DNA of 64,000 nucleotides from Verrucomicrobiales bacterium (GCA_016793885.1 JAEUHE010000183.1:62001-126000); one strand, 5' to 3'; positions 26,220-34,671 are shown, counted from the stretch's first letter. The notes: generated from the letters alone by a model not told the origin. Numbers and translations: made by a program.

Positions 26220-27749
26220 ATGAAAGCAATATCACACGCACTTCTGGCGGACGTGCCGCGTGGCGTCACGAGCCGCAGCCTGGATGAGCATTTTCTGCCG
26301 ATGGGCGCTTGGGCAGCCCCGGAAGATATTTTGCGCAGTGAAAAACTCCGGCACACCACTGGCAAGGTGTTGTTGGGTTCGCTTGATGGGCAACTCCTCG
26401 GGACGGACGATAATCGGCACGTGTTGCTGTGCGCGGGAAGCCGGGCGGGCAAGGGAGTTTCAAGCCTGATCCCGAACGGCCTTTGTGGGCTGGGCGGGAG
26501 CGCCATTTACAATGATCCCAAAGGCGAACTGGCGAGCATTTTCGGGGAATATCTGGCGGAGAAGCTGGGGCAGAAAGTGTATGTGCTTGATCCGTTTCAA
26601 CGCACGGCTCCGTGGGTGCATCGATTTCACGCCTCGTTCAATCCCATAGCCGTGCTTCAAGACCCGGAAACGATGGTGGAAAATGCGGGATTGATCGCGG
26701 ACGGGTTGGTGAGCCAGCGGAGTCAGAATGATCCTCACTGGGACGAGTCGGCGGTCAATTTGCTGGAGGGGTTGATTCTGCACGTCGCCACTTTTCCTTC
26801 TTACGAAGACAAGCGGCATTTGATCACCGTGCGCCGGTTGTTGAAGCGGGGCGTGACCATGCCGGGAGAAAAATCGCTGCGGGGGCTGGAAGGCTTGTTA
26901 TGCGAGATGGCGGGGAACGAGGCGTTGGACGGGTTGATTCAGGATTTTGCGGTATCGCTGGCAGGCAAGACGGAAAAGGAACTGGATTCCATCATCTCGA
27001 CGGCGGAACGGCACACAAAGTTTTTGGATTATCCGGCAATGCGGCGGGTGCTGGTGCGGCATGACTTCGATCTCCCGGATTTGAAGCGATTGCCGACGGG
27101 CGTCGTGGTCTTCCTCTGTCTTGCGGCGGGTCGGATGGGAAAATGTAATCGATGGATTCGGCTTATCATCAATCTGGCACTGGAAGCGATGGAGAACACG
27201 CGGCTGCGACCGGGCGGGCCGCTGGATGAAACGGGCACAGGTCGTCCGGTAGCGTTCTACCTAGATGAATTCCCCTCGCTCGGGCACATGACGCAGATTG
27301 AAACTGCCGCCGCACAAATCGCGGGCTTTGGCGTCAAGCTGTTCTGCGTGGTGCAAGACCTCTCCCAACTGGAGGCGCATTACGGCAAAGCGTGGCAAAC
27401 TTTCTTGGGCAATTGCGGGGTGCAAATTTTCTTCGGAAACAATGATCCCTTCACTTTGGAATTCATCAGCAAAAAGTTGGGGCAGACCACACTGATTATT
27501 AAACATCGCAGTCAGCAGACCCACGGGGCACACATGGCCGGAGCCACTGGCGAGAGTTTTAACACACAAGTGCAAGCCCTGCTGACGCCGGAAGAAGTGG
27601 GGCGCTACTTCGCCCGCGACGACCGGCAGCGGCGACAACTCGTTTTGCTGGCAGGCAAAGACCCGATGATTTTGCAACGAGTCGTGTATCACGACGCCAC
27701 GCTGCCTGAGCATCATCATTTCGCGGGCAAATACCGGAGGTGGTCATGA
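26220..27749 (+). CDS. Type IV coupling protein, VirD4/TraG family
   Basis: 509 residues from the ATG at 26220. Walker A is CAGSRAGKGVSSLIPN near residue 70, followed by the family's IYNDPKGELA and Walker B-like PVAFYLDEFPSLGHM near 345. The all-alpha segment and motor core are conserved (NPIAVLQDPETMVENAGLIA, FGVKLFCVVQDLSQLEAHYG, NCGVQIFFGNNDP). Coupling proteins pump relaxase-bound DNA to a secretion channel at the inner membrane. The N-terminus here lacks transmembrane helices, unlike classical VirD4. The next gene, encoding a membrane protein, overlaps by 4 bp (ATGA) and may supply the anchor (inference). Confidence 0.88.
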   Translation: MKAISHALLADVPRGVTSRSLDEHFLPMGAWAAPEDILRSEKLRHTTGKVLLGSLDGQLLGTDDNRHVLLCAGSRAGKGVSSLIPNGLCGLGGSAIYNDPKGELASIFGEYLAEKLGQKVYVLDPFQRTAPWVHRFHASFNPIAVLQDPETMVENAGLIADGLVSQRSQNDPHWDESAVNLLEGLILHVATFPSYEDKRHLITVRRLLKRGVTMPGEKSLRGLEGLLCEMAGNEALDGLIQDFAVSLAGKTEKELDSIISTAERHTKFLDYPAMRRVLVRHDFDLPDLKRLPTGVVVFLCLAAGRMGKCNRWIRLIINLALEAMENTRLRPGGPLDETGTGRPVAFYLDEFPSLGHMTQIETAAAQIAGFGVKLFCVVQDLSQLEAHYGKAWQTFLGNCGVQIFFGNNDPFTLEFISKKLGQTTLIIKHRSQQTHGAHMAGATGESFNTQVQALLTPEEVGRYFARDDRQRRQLVLLAGKDPMILQRVVYHDATLPEHHHFAGKYRRWS

Positions 27750-28453
27750 ACGCCTGGTTGAAAGAATATCCCATCCGCAAGGGCGTGTGCGTGCGGGTGG
27801 GCGGTTATCTGCCGCCCTTTCGGGCGCGGGTCTATTTCCTCGGGTTGACACTGGTGACTTTTATCATTGGGGCAATCCTGTCGGCGGTGCTGATGGCGCA
27901 AGACGATGCCATTACGCCGTATTTCCGAAAATTCGGGATTCCCGTCTGGATATACTATCCGCTCACGCTCCTGCCGTTCTTGTTGCCGATGCCTTTCGTC
28001 GCGACCCCCTTGGGCCAGTGGTTGGGCGAGCTTTTCATCGGCGCCCGGTTCAAGGTCATCATCACCAAGGATTACATTCAGGTAATCCGATGGTGGGTTT
28101 ATCGCCCCAAGTATCCTGTTGCGCCCGGCATCGCGTTCGAGCGGCAACCGCATCCCAAAGCGGCGGAGGAGATCATTGGCAACGAACTGCGCAAGGCGCA
28201 GAACCCAAAGAATCCAGCCAAGGCGATGCAGTTTTACGAATACCAGAAATCCCAGGTCGTTCTGCTGCGCTGTGGTTCAAAAGCAATTCGCCTGGCGAAC
28301 ATTTTTGACCGCAAACCGGCGGGCTTGGGGCACAAGGCGGACGTTTTAGTGTTAACGCTGCAACGCATTTACGGGGCAATGCAAACCGGCAATCGAACGG
28401 CGGATGTCAGCCAAACGCCGCTGCAATACGGCAGCCGCCCGAGCATGGCCTGA
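27746..28453 (+). CDS. Two-helix membrane protein coupled to the coupling-protein gene
   Basis: 235 residues from the ATG at 27746, with GGAGG 5 bp upstream and ATGA overlap with the coupling-protein stop. Two hydrophobic helices (VYFLGLTLVTFIIGAILSAV near 32-52 and WIYYPLTLLPFLLPMPFVAT near 70-90) are followed by a soluble domain of about 140 residues (GARFKVIITKDYIQVIRWWV). I do not recognise the family. Because the coupling protein lacks its own membrane helices, this protein may tether it, as split VirD4 systems do (inference). Confidence 0.65.
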   Translation: MNAWLKEYPIRKGVCVRVGGYLPPFRARVYFLGLTLVTFIIGAILSAVLMAQDDAITPYFRKFGIPVWIYYPLTLLPFLLPMPFVATPLGQWLGELFIGARFKVIITKDYIQVIRWWVYRPKYPVAPGIAFERQPHPKAAEEIIGNELRKAQNPKNPAKAMQFYEYQKSQVVLLRCGSKAIRLANIFDRKPAGLGHKADVLVLTLQRIYGAMQTGNRTADVSQTPLQYGSRPSMA

Positions 28454-28466
28454 TCTCTCATGATTT

Positions 28467-28751
28467 ATGAACGAATGGAAACCAAACGCGCCGCAGTTAA
28501 AGCGGGCTTTTAATCGCACGCCAGAACCGGGACCGCCACGGCAGGCGGTCAGCAAGGCAGAACTGGAAATGTTGGAACGGCAGCGCGAGCGGCGAACCCC
28601 TGAACTCCGGCTTTCAATGGGCGGAGGCATGGGGGCAACAGCCCATGCGAATGCCAATGAAGCTGTGGAGAAACGGATTCAGTATATCCGGGAGCGTTTG
28701 GCGACGCAGCGCGAACGCGCCCGGAAGGGACTGCAACTGGCAAATTTTTGA
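28467..28751 (+). CDS. Small charged protein in transfer operon, unknown
   Basis: 94 residues, 13 bp after the preceding gene. It is proline-rich at the N-terminus and strongly helical and charged afterwards (VSKAELEMLERQRERRTPEL, VEKRIQYIRERLATQRERAR). No known domain is recognised. Its place between transfer genes suggests an accessory role. Confidence 0.5.
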   Translation: MNEWKPNAPQLKRAFNRTPEPGPPRQAVSKAELEMLERQRERRTPELRLSMGGGMGATAHANANEAVEKRIQYIRERLATQRERARKGLQLANF

Positions 28752-28772
28752 CGACAACCCCCGAATAAAAAT

Positions 28773-29339
28773 ATGAACACACTCATTGAAAGACCTCCGC
28801 AAATTTCCGGCGCGGCGGAGGCACAATTCGAGCGCCGGATGGAACGGGTCATGACGGCGGTGGACCTGCACCACGTGCATTTGCTGGACTACCTTTTCCA
28901 ACTCACGCGACATCGGCAGGACTCGGAAGACCTGGCGCAGGAGCTCTGGCGTTATGTCCTGCATAACTTCCCGGAAGAAAAGATCACCGCATTGTCGCTG
29001 CTGCGCCGGAAAGCATATCAGCTTTTTGTGGATCACTACCGGGCCGCAAAGCGCCGTCCGGAAGTGCCTTTGGAGGAAGTCCACGACAGGCCGGTTTACG
29101 TCTCTCGTGAAGCCGCATTCTCGGATGCGGAGGAGGGGCGGATGAAAGCCAGTTTCTGGCTGGAGTTTCACGGCATTGATCTCACTGAGGCGCAAAAGGA
29201 AGTCCTGTGGCTGCATGGCCGCTACGGATTCACCTATCAGGAAATCGCGGCGCAAACCGGTGTGCCACCGAGCACGGTGGGCGACTGGATCGCCTTGGGC
29301 CGGGAACGCCTGATGAATTACCTCAATCAAAACCAATGA
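28773..29339 (+). CDS. ECF-type RNA polymerase sigma factor
   Basis: 188 residues. Region 2 spans about 30-85 (LLDYLFQLTRHRQDSEDLAQ, ELWRYVLHNF, FVDHYRAAKRR) and region 4 about 125-185 (IDLTEAQKEVLWLHGRYGFT, YQEIAAQTGVPPSTVGDWIA, LGRERLMNYL). This is the minimal two-domain extracytoplasmic-function layout. No anti-sigma gene is adjacent. It sits in the transfer operon between the coupling protein and relaxase genes, so it may switch on transfer or excision genes (inference). Confidence 0.8.
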   Translation: MNTLIERPPQISGAAEAQFERRMERVMTAVDLHHVHLLDYLFQLTRHRQDSEDLAQELWRYVLHNFPEEKITALSLLRRKAYQLFVDHYRAAKRRPEVPLEEVHDRPVYVSREAAFSDAEEGRMKASFWLEFHGIDLTEAQKEVLWLHGRYGFTYQEIAAQTGVPPSTVGDWIALGRERLMNYLNQNQ

Positions 29340-29343
29340 ACTT

Positions 29344-29550
29344 ATGAACCCACATCACAATCACGTTTATCGAAATCAGAAAGAGGCGGACCGGATCATT
29401 TCGCTGTTTGGCCGGAAGCCATTGGACAGCACGCGCCAGAAGCTTCAGGAAGCGTTGCTGGCCGAGAAACAAAAGTTTCTCGACCGGGAACTGATCAAGA
29501 CTCGGATGACAGGGCGCGGGAGGGACAGGACTGATGAGCGGGAACGCTGA
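29344..29550 (+). CDS. Small hypothetical protein after the sigma factor
   Basis: 68 residues, starting 4 bp after the sigma factor stop. It is highly charged (ADRIISLFGRKPLDSTRQKL) with an arginine-rich tail. It could be a small regulatory partner of the sigma factor, but shows no recognised anti-sigma motif. It runs toward the convergent relaxase gene, whose stop lies 29 bp beyond its own. Confidence 0.45.
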   Translation: MNPHHNHVYRNQKEADRIISLFGRKPLDSTRQKLQEALLAEKQKFLDRELIKTRMTGRGRDRTDERER

Positions 29551-29578
29551 TGAACACTCAGCAGCGGAGCGGTGCTTG

Positions 29579-30907
29579 TCAAAGCTCCAAACTGCTCTCG
29601 CCGCGACTGCGGTCGGCGCGTTTGCTCTGAAGGAACTGTTTCATCAGCTCGCGTTCCTCCTCGTTGACATAACCCGTGGGGCGGGCGCGTTCCGCCCGCT
29701 CCACGGTCAGCCGTTTCTCGGCTTCCTGTTTTTCCTGGAGCTTGGCAAGAGCGGCAGTTCGTTCGGCCTCGATCTGGCCCAGGCGCTCCTGCATCCGGCG
29801 CTGGGCGTCTTGCAGATTCAATTCGAGTTCCTCCAACCTGATCTGGTCTTTGCGAGCAAGGCCGAACAGCTTTTTCCATAGCGCCGGATTCCTGGACTTC
29901 GCCTGCTGTTGCGCCACCGCAGCCTGTTGTTCGTCCAAACGGTAGTGCTGGGCGAGTTCGGTTTTCTCCCGCGAGAGACGGTCTTCGTAACGATTGAACG
30001 TCTGCGCCCGCTGCTCCGCATGGCGGCTCTGCATCTGGTTCTTCTGGCGGGCGATTTGTTCGTCGTGTTCACGGCTTTGCTCGTAGCGTCGCCGATTATC
30101 TGCCTGCACCTTCCGGCTTACGGCGGTAGCGTCTGGAAGGCGAGCGGGTTCAAGGTCTTGGAGGCGCTTGTTAAACTCTTTGGTGCGGACATTTTCCAAG
30201 TGCCGCAGGGGATTGATGGACTGCCCATAGGGGTCAATGACGACGAGCCGCTTGCGGCCCTGTGCGAGTTGGTAGCCTTTATCGCGCAGGGCGGCGGCGA
30301 AGCCCCGGCCATTGTCCGACTGTTCCCAGGCGGCGGCAATGTGTGGATTGCGATACACGGTTCGTTCCCCCTGTGTTCGTTTCTGGTGGTTGGCTTCCCG
30401 TTGGCGGCAATAGACCTTGCCGTGCTCCTGTTCGTATTCCCTGGCGAAGTCACTGAGCTTGAGTTTGGAATTGCTCAAGCCCGCCGCCAGTCCGGTCAGG
30501 GGATGCACCCGGTTCACGATGACGTGAACATGTTTTTGGGGTTCGTCGCGGTGCGCGACGATGACGGCCTCATGCTCCGCCAGTCCAAGATCGGCGAGTG
30601 ACTTTCGGGCAGCCGTGAGCATGTGCTCCCGGTCGGGCTGCTGCTCCGGGTGCCATGCCAGACTGTAAGCGAAGACGGGCAAGGTCAGTTTGCGGCCCGT
30701 CCGCTTCTGGCTGGTTGCTTCTTTCAGGCGGTCGGCCTCCTTGGCGGTGTAGGCCATGACCTTCCACGCCTTGTCGGGGTCGTCGGTCAGGAGGTTTTCG
30801 GTATGCGTCCAGGCGACCCGTTCCCGGGTCGCCCGGCCTTTGTCGTGGAGGTAATATTGGAATGCGCCTTTGAAGCTGCTGCCACCTGCGGTGATTTTAC
30901 AGATCAT
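29579..30907 (-). CDS. Relaxase / mobilization nuclease (MOBP-like)
   Basis: 442 residues. The relaxase domain occupies about 1-190. N-terminal FKGAFQYYLHDKGR holds candidate catalytic tyrosines, and the metal-binding histidine triad is EPQKHVHVIVNRVHPLTG near 135-150. The C-terminal 250 residues are a long coiled coil rich in Arg/Gln/Glu (EQIARQKNQMQSRHAEQRAQ). The enzyme nicks the plasmid at oriT and is carried with the strand through the coupling protein. It overlaps the MobC gene start-to-stop by 4 bp on the same strand, forming the relaxosome operon. Confidence 0.88.
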   Translation of the reverse strand: MICKITAGGSSFKGAFQYYLHDKGRATRERVAWTHTENLLTDDPDKAWKVMAYTAKEADRLKEATSQKRTGRKLTLPVFAYSLAWHPEQQPDREHMLTAARKSLADLGLAEHEAVIVAHRDEPQKHVHVIVNRVHPLTGLAAGLSNSKLKLSDFAREYEQEHGKVYCRQREANHQKRTQGERTVYRNPHIAAAWEQSDNGRGFAAALRDKGYQLAQGRKRLVVIDPYGQSINPLRHLENVRTKEFNKRLQDLEPARLPDATAVSRKVQADNRRRYEQSREHDEQIARQKNQMQSRHAEQRAQTFNRYEDRLSREKTELAQHYRLDEQQAAVAQQQAKSRNPALWKKLFGLARKDQIRLEELELNLQDAQRRMQERLGQIEAERTAALAKLQEKQEAEKRLTVERAERARPTGYVNEEERELMKQFLQSKRADRSRGESSLEL

Positions 30908-31251
30908 CCGCGCTCCTCGGTTTCGGCAGCGGCCAGCACCATCCGGCGGATTTCATCGCAGAGCTGACTGACCTTGGGGGAGACGTGCCCGAAGATGTGC
31001 GCGTTGTGGACGAGCTGGTTCAGGTTGAGTCCCACGGCTCGCACCTGGGCGATGAACGCCGGATCAAGACGGCGCGTCGTGTGAATCACGACCCGCTGGT
31101 GTCGCCGTAGGGTGATGCGCCGGGCGAATTCGTTCACGCGCAGACCGGCGCGCTCGGCCACCGCCTGCAATTCGGCGTATTCCGCTTCGGTCAATCGGAA
31201 GATGACCTGGCGGGGATGCTGAGTGTCGCTCGATTTACGCGGTCTGGACAT
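30904..31251 (-). CDS. mobC: MobC-like relaxosome accessory protein
   Basis: 115 residues from the ATG at 31251 (MSRPRKSSDTQHPRQVIFRL). The N-terminus is a ribbon-helix-helix-like DNA-binding segment (IFRLTEAEYAELQAVAERAG, LRVNEFARRITLRR), followed by the MobC core (LNQLVHNAHIFGHVSPKVSQ). MobC proteins bind oriT and help the relaxase open the strands. The upstream part of the open frame to 31479 is non-coding by composition and overlaps the candidate oriT. Confidence 0.85.
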   Translation of the reverse strand: MSRPRKSSDTQHPRQVIFRLTEAEYAELQAVAERAGLRVNEFARRITLRRHQRVVIHTTRRLDPAFIAQVRAVGLNLNQLVHNAHIFGHVSPKVSQLCDEIRRMVLAAAETEERG

Positions 31252-31562
31252 GAGCAAGTAACGCGAGTTACGCAAGAGAAAGAACGATGAGCGACACGGG
31301 TTTGACCGAAGCGCCCGGGACAGGCGGGGCCGGAACAGGGGGGATGCAACGGGGGGATTTATCCCACCTTGCCAAGATGGTTTTTGTTTACAAAAACGAC
31401 ATCTTGCTATCCGGCAATTTCGAGCGTAACGGAGTGATTCGAGGCTGAAAAGTAGCGCGGCGCGTTTTTCCACAACCAATGCGAGTCCCCGCCCGGATAT
31501 TTCCGAACGTCCGCACGTTCTCTTACCTGAAGACGGTCACGCAAACCTCAACAGCAAACACC
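31252..31562. other. Intergenic region holding the candidate origin of transfer
   Basis: Non-coding stretch between divergent mobC and a rightward small gene. It contains a long bulged inverted repeat at 31373-31406: outer arms CAAGATG / CATCTTG, inner arms GTTTTTGT / ACAAAAAC, 2-nt loop. A short dyad GGGGGGATTTATCCCACC lies just before it. Such structures next to mobC typify oriT. The nick site itself was not recognised. Confidence 0.5.
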
Positions 31563-31904
31563 ATGAACGAAAAGCAAAACTCAGGTAACACTCAACAGCG
31601 CGGCAACGGCAATGCCCCCGAACTGCACCCCGACCAAGAATTGGTCTATCGCCTTAAAGCGGCCATTGACCAACGCGGACGATACAGTTTTCGGCTCAAC
31701 GATATGGCGGCTGGTTTCGCTGCCGGTCAGGGCATCTCCAATGCCGCCGCCCGGCGTGCCATCGAAGATCGGTTCACCGACCAAGTTGGCCGCTCCCCGC
31801 AAGAGTATCTGGACAAGCACTATGATGAGCGTCGGCAGCAAGGGCAGGAAACTGTCCGCAGTCGTTCCCGTCAGCGGGATCGAGGCGACGATCGCGAGCG
31901 ATAA
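31563..31904 (+). CDS. Small hydrophilic protein, unknown
   Basis: 113 residues from the ATG at 31563. It is Gln/Arg/Asp-rich at both ends with a compact centre ([40 protein letters not shown]). The family is not recognised; divergence from mobC suggests an accessory transfer or regulatory role. A clear terminator follows, into whose U-tract the group II intron is inserted. Confidence 0.5.
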   Translation: MNEKQNSGNTQQRGNGNAPELHPDQELVYRLKAAIDQRGRYSFRLNDMAAGFAAGQGISNAAARRAIEDRFTDQVGRSPQEYLDKHYDERRQQGQETVRSRSRQRDRGDDRER

Positions 31905-31932
31905 TCTGGAAATCGGTTTTAAGAAAAATTGT

Positions 31933-31963
31933 GCCGCAGGCTTCACCTGCGGCATTTCTCTTT
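31933..31963 (+). terminator. Rho-independent terminator, target of the group II intron
   Basis: GCCGCAGG - CTTCA - CCTGCGGC followed by ATTTCTCTTT, 29 bp after the preceding stop. The intron 5' end (GTGCG) begins at the next base. Confidence 0.85.
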
Positions 31964-33859
31964 GTGCGCCCGGCAGGGCGCACTTTCTCAGGGGTTCAAG
32001 TCCCCGACAGGCCCGACAAGGGGAACTGTTAGCTGCACGGCAAGGGTGTCCACCGCGAGGTGGGATCTGAAGGAAGCCGGAGGCAAAGCACTGGATCGAC
32101 GAACAGGAAGCGGATACGAGGCGAACGTGAGGGATGAGAAGGCAAAGATCTTCAAAGTCCGAAACTTGTCCGGAACTCACGGGCGTAGATCCGACGGTCA
32201 TAAGTGTGGAAGAAAGTGCGCATTACCCGGGGAGATCTCTGGCGTTGCGATAAAGCTAGTGCCGTCGAAAGGCGGTGACGAAGACGCCGGAGAAGTCAGC
32301 CGAGATCGTAGTAGGTCGTCTTGCGACTGAAGGATCGAACATGAAGACAAGGTAAGAGGTCACGACCGCGATGAGAGATGGAGAACCAGAAGCGAGGGCT
32401 GAGATGCCCAAGGTGGATCTGCATGGCCCGAGCCGGAGGCGACGGGGAGGGCAGAGCCGCGGTTCAAATCCAACGGGGTTGGTGGAACCATCCGAACCTG
32501 GAGAGCCGGAGCTGATCGAAAGAATGCTCGGGCGAGACAACATGCTCAGAGCCTTGCAGGCTGTGGAAGCCAACCAGGGGGCCGCCGGAGTCGACGGTCT
32601 GGAGGTGGGGCAACTGCGGGCCTACCTGCGAGGGAACTGGGCAGGCATAAAAGAGCAACTCCTCAAAGGGAGCTATGAACCCCAGCCCGTGCGGCGGGTG
32701 GACATTCCGAAAGCTGGAGGAGGCACCCGCATGTTGGGGATACCGACGGTCCTCGACCGTCTGATCCAACAGGCGATTCATCAAATACTCAGCCCCCTGT
32801 GGGAGCCAGAGTTCTCGGTGCACAGTTACGGGTTTCGGCCCGGACGAAGTGCGGCCCAAGCGGTCAAGGCGGCCCAAGGGCATATCACCGCCGGCAAACG
32901 CTGGGTGGTGGATATGGATTTGGAGAAGTTCTTTGACCGTGTGAACCACGATGTGCTGATGGCCCGGGTGGAGAGGCGGGTGAAGGATCGACGTCTGTTG
33001 AGACTCATCCGCCGCTATCTGGCCAGCGGGATCATGAGTGGGGGACTGGTGAGCCCAAGGACTGAAGGCACTCCGCAAGGAGGACCGCTGTCCCCATTGC
33101 TCTCCAATATTCTGCTGGATGATCTGGATCAGGAACTGGAGAAGCGGGGACACGCTTTCTGTCGGTATGCCGATGATTGCAACGTGTACGTGAGCAGTCA
33201 GGCAGCCGGAGAGCGGGTGCTGGCTTCGATGACCCGGTTTCTGAAGGAAACACTCAAACTGACGGTCAACCTGGCGAAGAGTGCGGTGGATCGCCCATGG
33301 AAGCGGAAGTTCCTGGGCTTTTCGTTCACGAATCAGAAGGAGAGCCGTGTTCGGGTGGCACCGCAATCGGTGACGCGATTCAAGGAATCACTTCGGCAGA
33401 AGTTCCGCGAGGGGCGAGGCCGGAACTTGGGAGCGTTTCTGGGTGGACTGGCACCGAAGTTACGGGGCTGGTCCAGCTACTACAGCATCGCGGAAGCGAG
33501 GACGGTATTTGAGGACCTCGACCAGTGGATACGGAGGAAACTTCGTTGCATGGAATGGAGGAAATGGAAGCGACCTCGGACGCGCTGGAAGCGGCTGATC
33601 ACCTTGGGGCTGGATCGGGAAAGAGCCCGGGCCAGCGCCTTCAATGGCCGTGGACCGTGGTGGAATGCTGGAGCCTCGCATCTGAATGCCGCGCTTCCGA
33701 CCTCGTACTTCCGCAAACTTGGGTTGATCTCATTGATGGAGGAAGTTCAGTGGCACACTCTGAAGCGCAAGCTTCGGTCGTCATGAACCGCCGGATACGG
33801 AACCGTACGTCCGGTGGTGTGGGAGGACGGCGGGGGCAACCCCCCGCCTCCTACCCGAT
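31964..33859 (+). mobile_element. Group II intron, class C (IIC), about 1.9 kb
   Basis: The 5' end GTGCGCCCGGCAGGGCGCA fits the GUGCG start of bacterial introns. About 400 nt of structured RNA precede the reverse transcriptase ORF. After it comes domain V (33785-33818, GAACCGCCGGATACGGAACC onward) and a domain VI hairpin ending in CTCCTACCCGAT. Insertion directly behind a terminator stem-loop is the hallmark of class C introns. All visible parts look intact, so it may be active. The 3' boundary is exact only to within a base or two. Confidence 0.88.
32371..33786 (+). CDS. ltrA: Group II intron reverse transcriptase/maturase
   Basis: 471 residues. RT blocks are in order: GAAGVDGLEVGQLRAYL, VRRVDIPKAGGGTRMLGIPT, SVHSYGFRPGRSAAQAV, WVVDMDLEKFFDRVNHDVLM, GTPQGGPLSPLLSNILLDDL, and the catalytic YADD at 266-269. 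The maturase (X) domain follows near 330-440 (LRGWSSYYSIAEARTVFEDL). No H-N-H endonuclease domain is present, as expected for class C. The protein helps intron splicing and copies the intron into new terminator sites. Confidence 0.93.
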   Translation: MRDGEPEARAEMPKVDLHGPSRRRRGGQSRGSNPTGLVEPSEPGEPELIERMLGRDNMLRALQAVEANQGAAGVDGLEVGQLRAYLRGNWAGIKEQLLKGSYEPQPVRRVDIPKAGGGTRMLGIPTVLDRLIQQAIHQILSPLWEPEFSVHSYGFRPGRSAAQAVKAAQGHITAGKRWVVDMDLEKFFDRVNHDVLMARVERRVKDRRLLRLIRRYLASGIMSGGLVSPRTEGTPQGGPLSPLLSNILLDDLDQELEKRGHAFCRYADDCNVYVSSQAAGERVLASMTRFLKETLKLTVNLAKSAVDRPWKRKFLGFSFTNQKESRVRVAPQSVTRFKESLRQKFREGRGRNLGAFLGGLAPKLRGWSSYYSIAEARTVFEDLDQWIRRKLRCMEWRKWKRPRTRWKRLITLGLDRERARASAFNGRGPWWNAGASHLNAALPTSYFRKLGLISLMEEVQWHTLKRKLRSS

Positions 33860-33964
33860 TCGCAAAAGATTGTAGTGGGGCAAAAGTGGGTTGCAGCGGA
33901 TGACAGATGGGCAAAAATGCTCGCCAATTGGCGTCTAGTGGGTGATGGTGGCGTGCGGTGGATA
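33860..33964. other. Short spacer between intron and recombinase unit
   Basis: 105 bp without ORF or hairpin of note. Confidence 0.4.
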
Positions 33965-33991
33965 TGAACCAAAATCCGTCATTCTGGTTCA
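33965..33991. repeat. 27-bp terminal inverted repeat, left copy
   Basis: Arms TGAACCA and TGGTTCA surround a 13-bp core AAATCCGTCATTC. Its reverse complement matches 34645-34671 at 24 of 27 positions. Confidence 0.85.
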
Positions 33992-34068
33992 CGCGAAAAT
34001 TCTCGCACTCTTTTTGCCGGTGGCAATTAGATTCACGTTCTGAATTCAGATTTTCAGCCCTGTTGATT

Positions 34069-34626
34069 TTAGCCCTCCCGCCACAATCGTTTGGCTAATT
34101 CGCGCTCCTCATCGCCCCCTGCATCCAGGTAAATCGCCGTGGTTTCCAGTCGCGCATGGCCCAGCCACTTGCGCACTGTGGTCAGGGGAATTCCCCGCGA
34201 GATACACGCGATTGCAAAACTATGCCGTAAACCCTTCGGCGAGGCCTTCACGCCCTCGATGTTCGCCTCTGCCATGTAGTGTTTGATCAGCCGGTAGGCT
34301 GTTGTGCGTGAATAGGGCCACACCCGGCCATCGGAAATCTTCTCCGCCAGGATGCTCTGTAACAACTCCACCAGCGCGTCAGGGATGGGGATGGCGCGAT
34401 AGCGCCCGCGCTCTCGTTGCTTCAAGGTTTCAAAAACCAAGGCTCGCTCGGTAAAGTCCACCCGCCCGCCGGTAAGCGCAATCCCTTCGGAGATCCGGCA
34501 GCCCGTGTAAAGCAGCGTCAATCCAAAGGCGCGGCGACAGGGATTATCGTCCTGTTTCACCGCCCGGCGGAACGCCTCCCGCTCCGGCCAGTTCAGATAC
34601 TTGCGGTTGCCCCGGCGGTCAAACAT
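34069..34626 (-). CDS. Catalytic-domain-only tyrosine recombinase
   Basis: 185 residues, about half the length of a normal integrase. It lacks the N-terminal SAM-like DNA-binding domain and starts directly at the catalytic domain (MFDRRGNRKYLNWPEREAFR). Catalytic residues are visible: R in LLYTGCRISEG, HxxR in KGLRHSFAIAC, H in RKWLGHARLETT, and nucleophile Y in AIYLDAGG. A GGAGG ribosome binding site precedes the start. The start lies 18 bp from the right 27-bp inverted repeat, so the promoter overlaps or lies beyond that site. Its own flanking repeats are the likely substrates (inference). Confidence 0.85.
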   Translation of the reverse strand: MFDRRGNRKYLNWPEREAFRRAVKQDDNPCRRAFGLTLLYTGCRISEGIALTGGRVDFTERALVFETLKQRERGRYRAIPIPDALVELLQSILAEKISDGRVWPYSRTTAYRLIKHYMAEANIEGVKASPKGLRHSFAIACISRGIPLTTVRKWLGHARLETTAIYLDAGGDEERELAKRLWREG

Positions 34627-34644
34627 GCCCCTTCCTCCCCGCCT

Positions 34645-34671
34645 TGAAACAAAATGACGGATTCTGGTTCA
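34645..34671. repeat. 27-bp terminal inverted repeat, right copy
   Basis: Arms TGAAACA and TGGTTCA surround a 13-bp core AAATGACGGATTC, the inverse of the left core. One arm base differs from the left copy. Confidence 0.85.

Larger units (their letters stand above)
33965..34671. mobile_element. 707-bp unit: single tyrosine recombinase between inverted repeats
   Basis: Two 27-bp sites, each with inverted 7-bp arms and a core in opposite orientation, bound one recombinase gene. The geometry suits either an invertible segment or a minimal self-mobile unit. No target duplication could be confirmed by eye. Confidence 0.6.
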
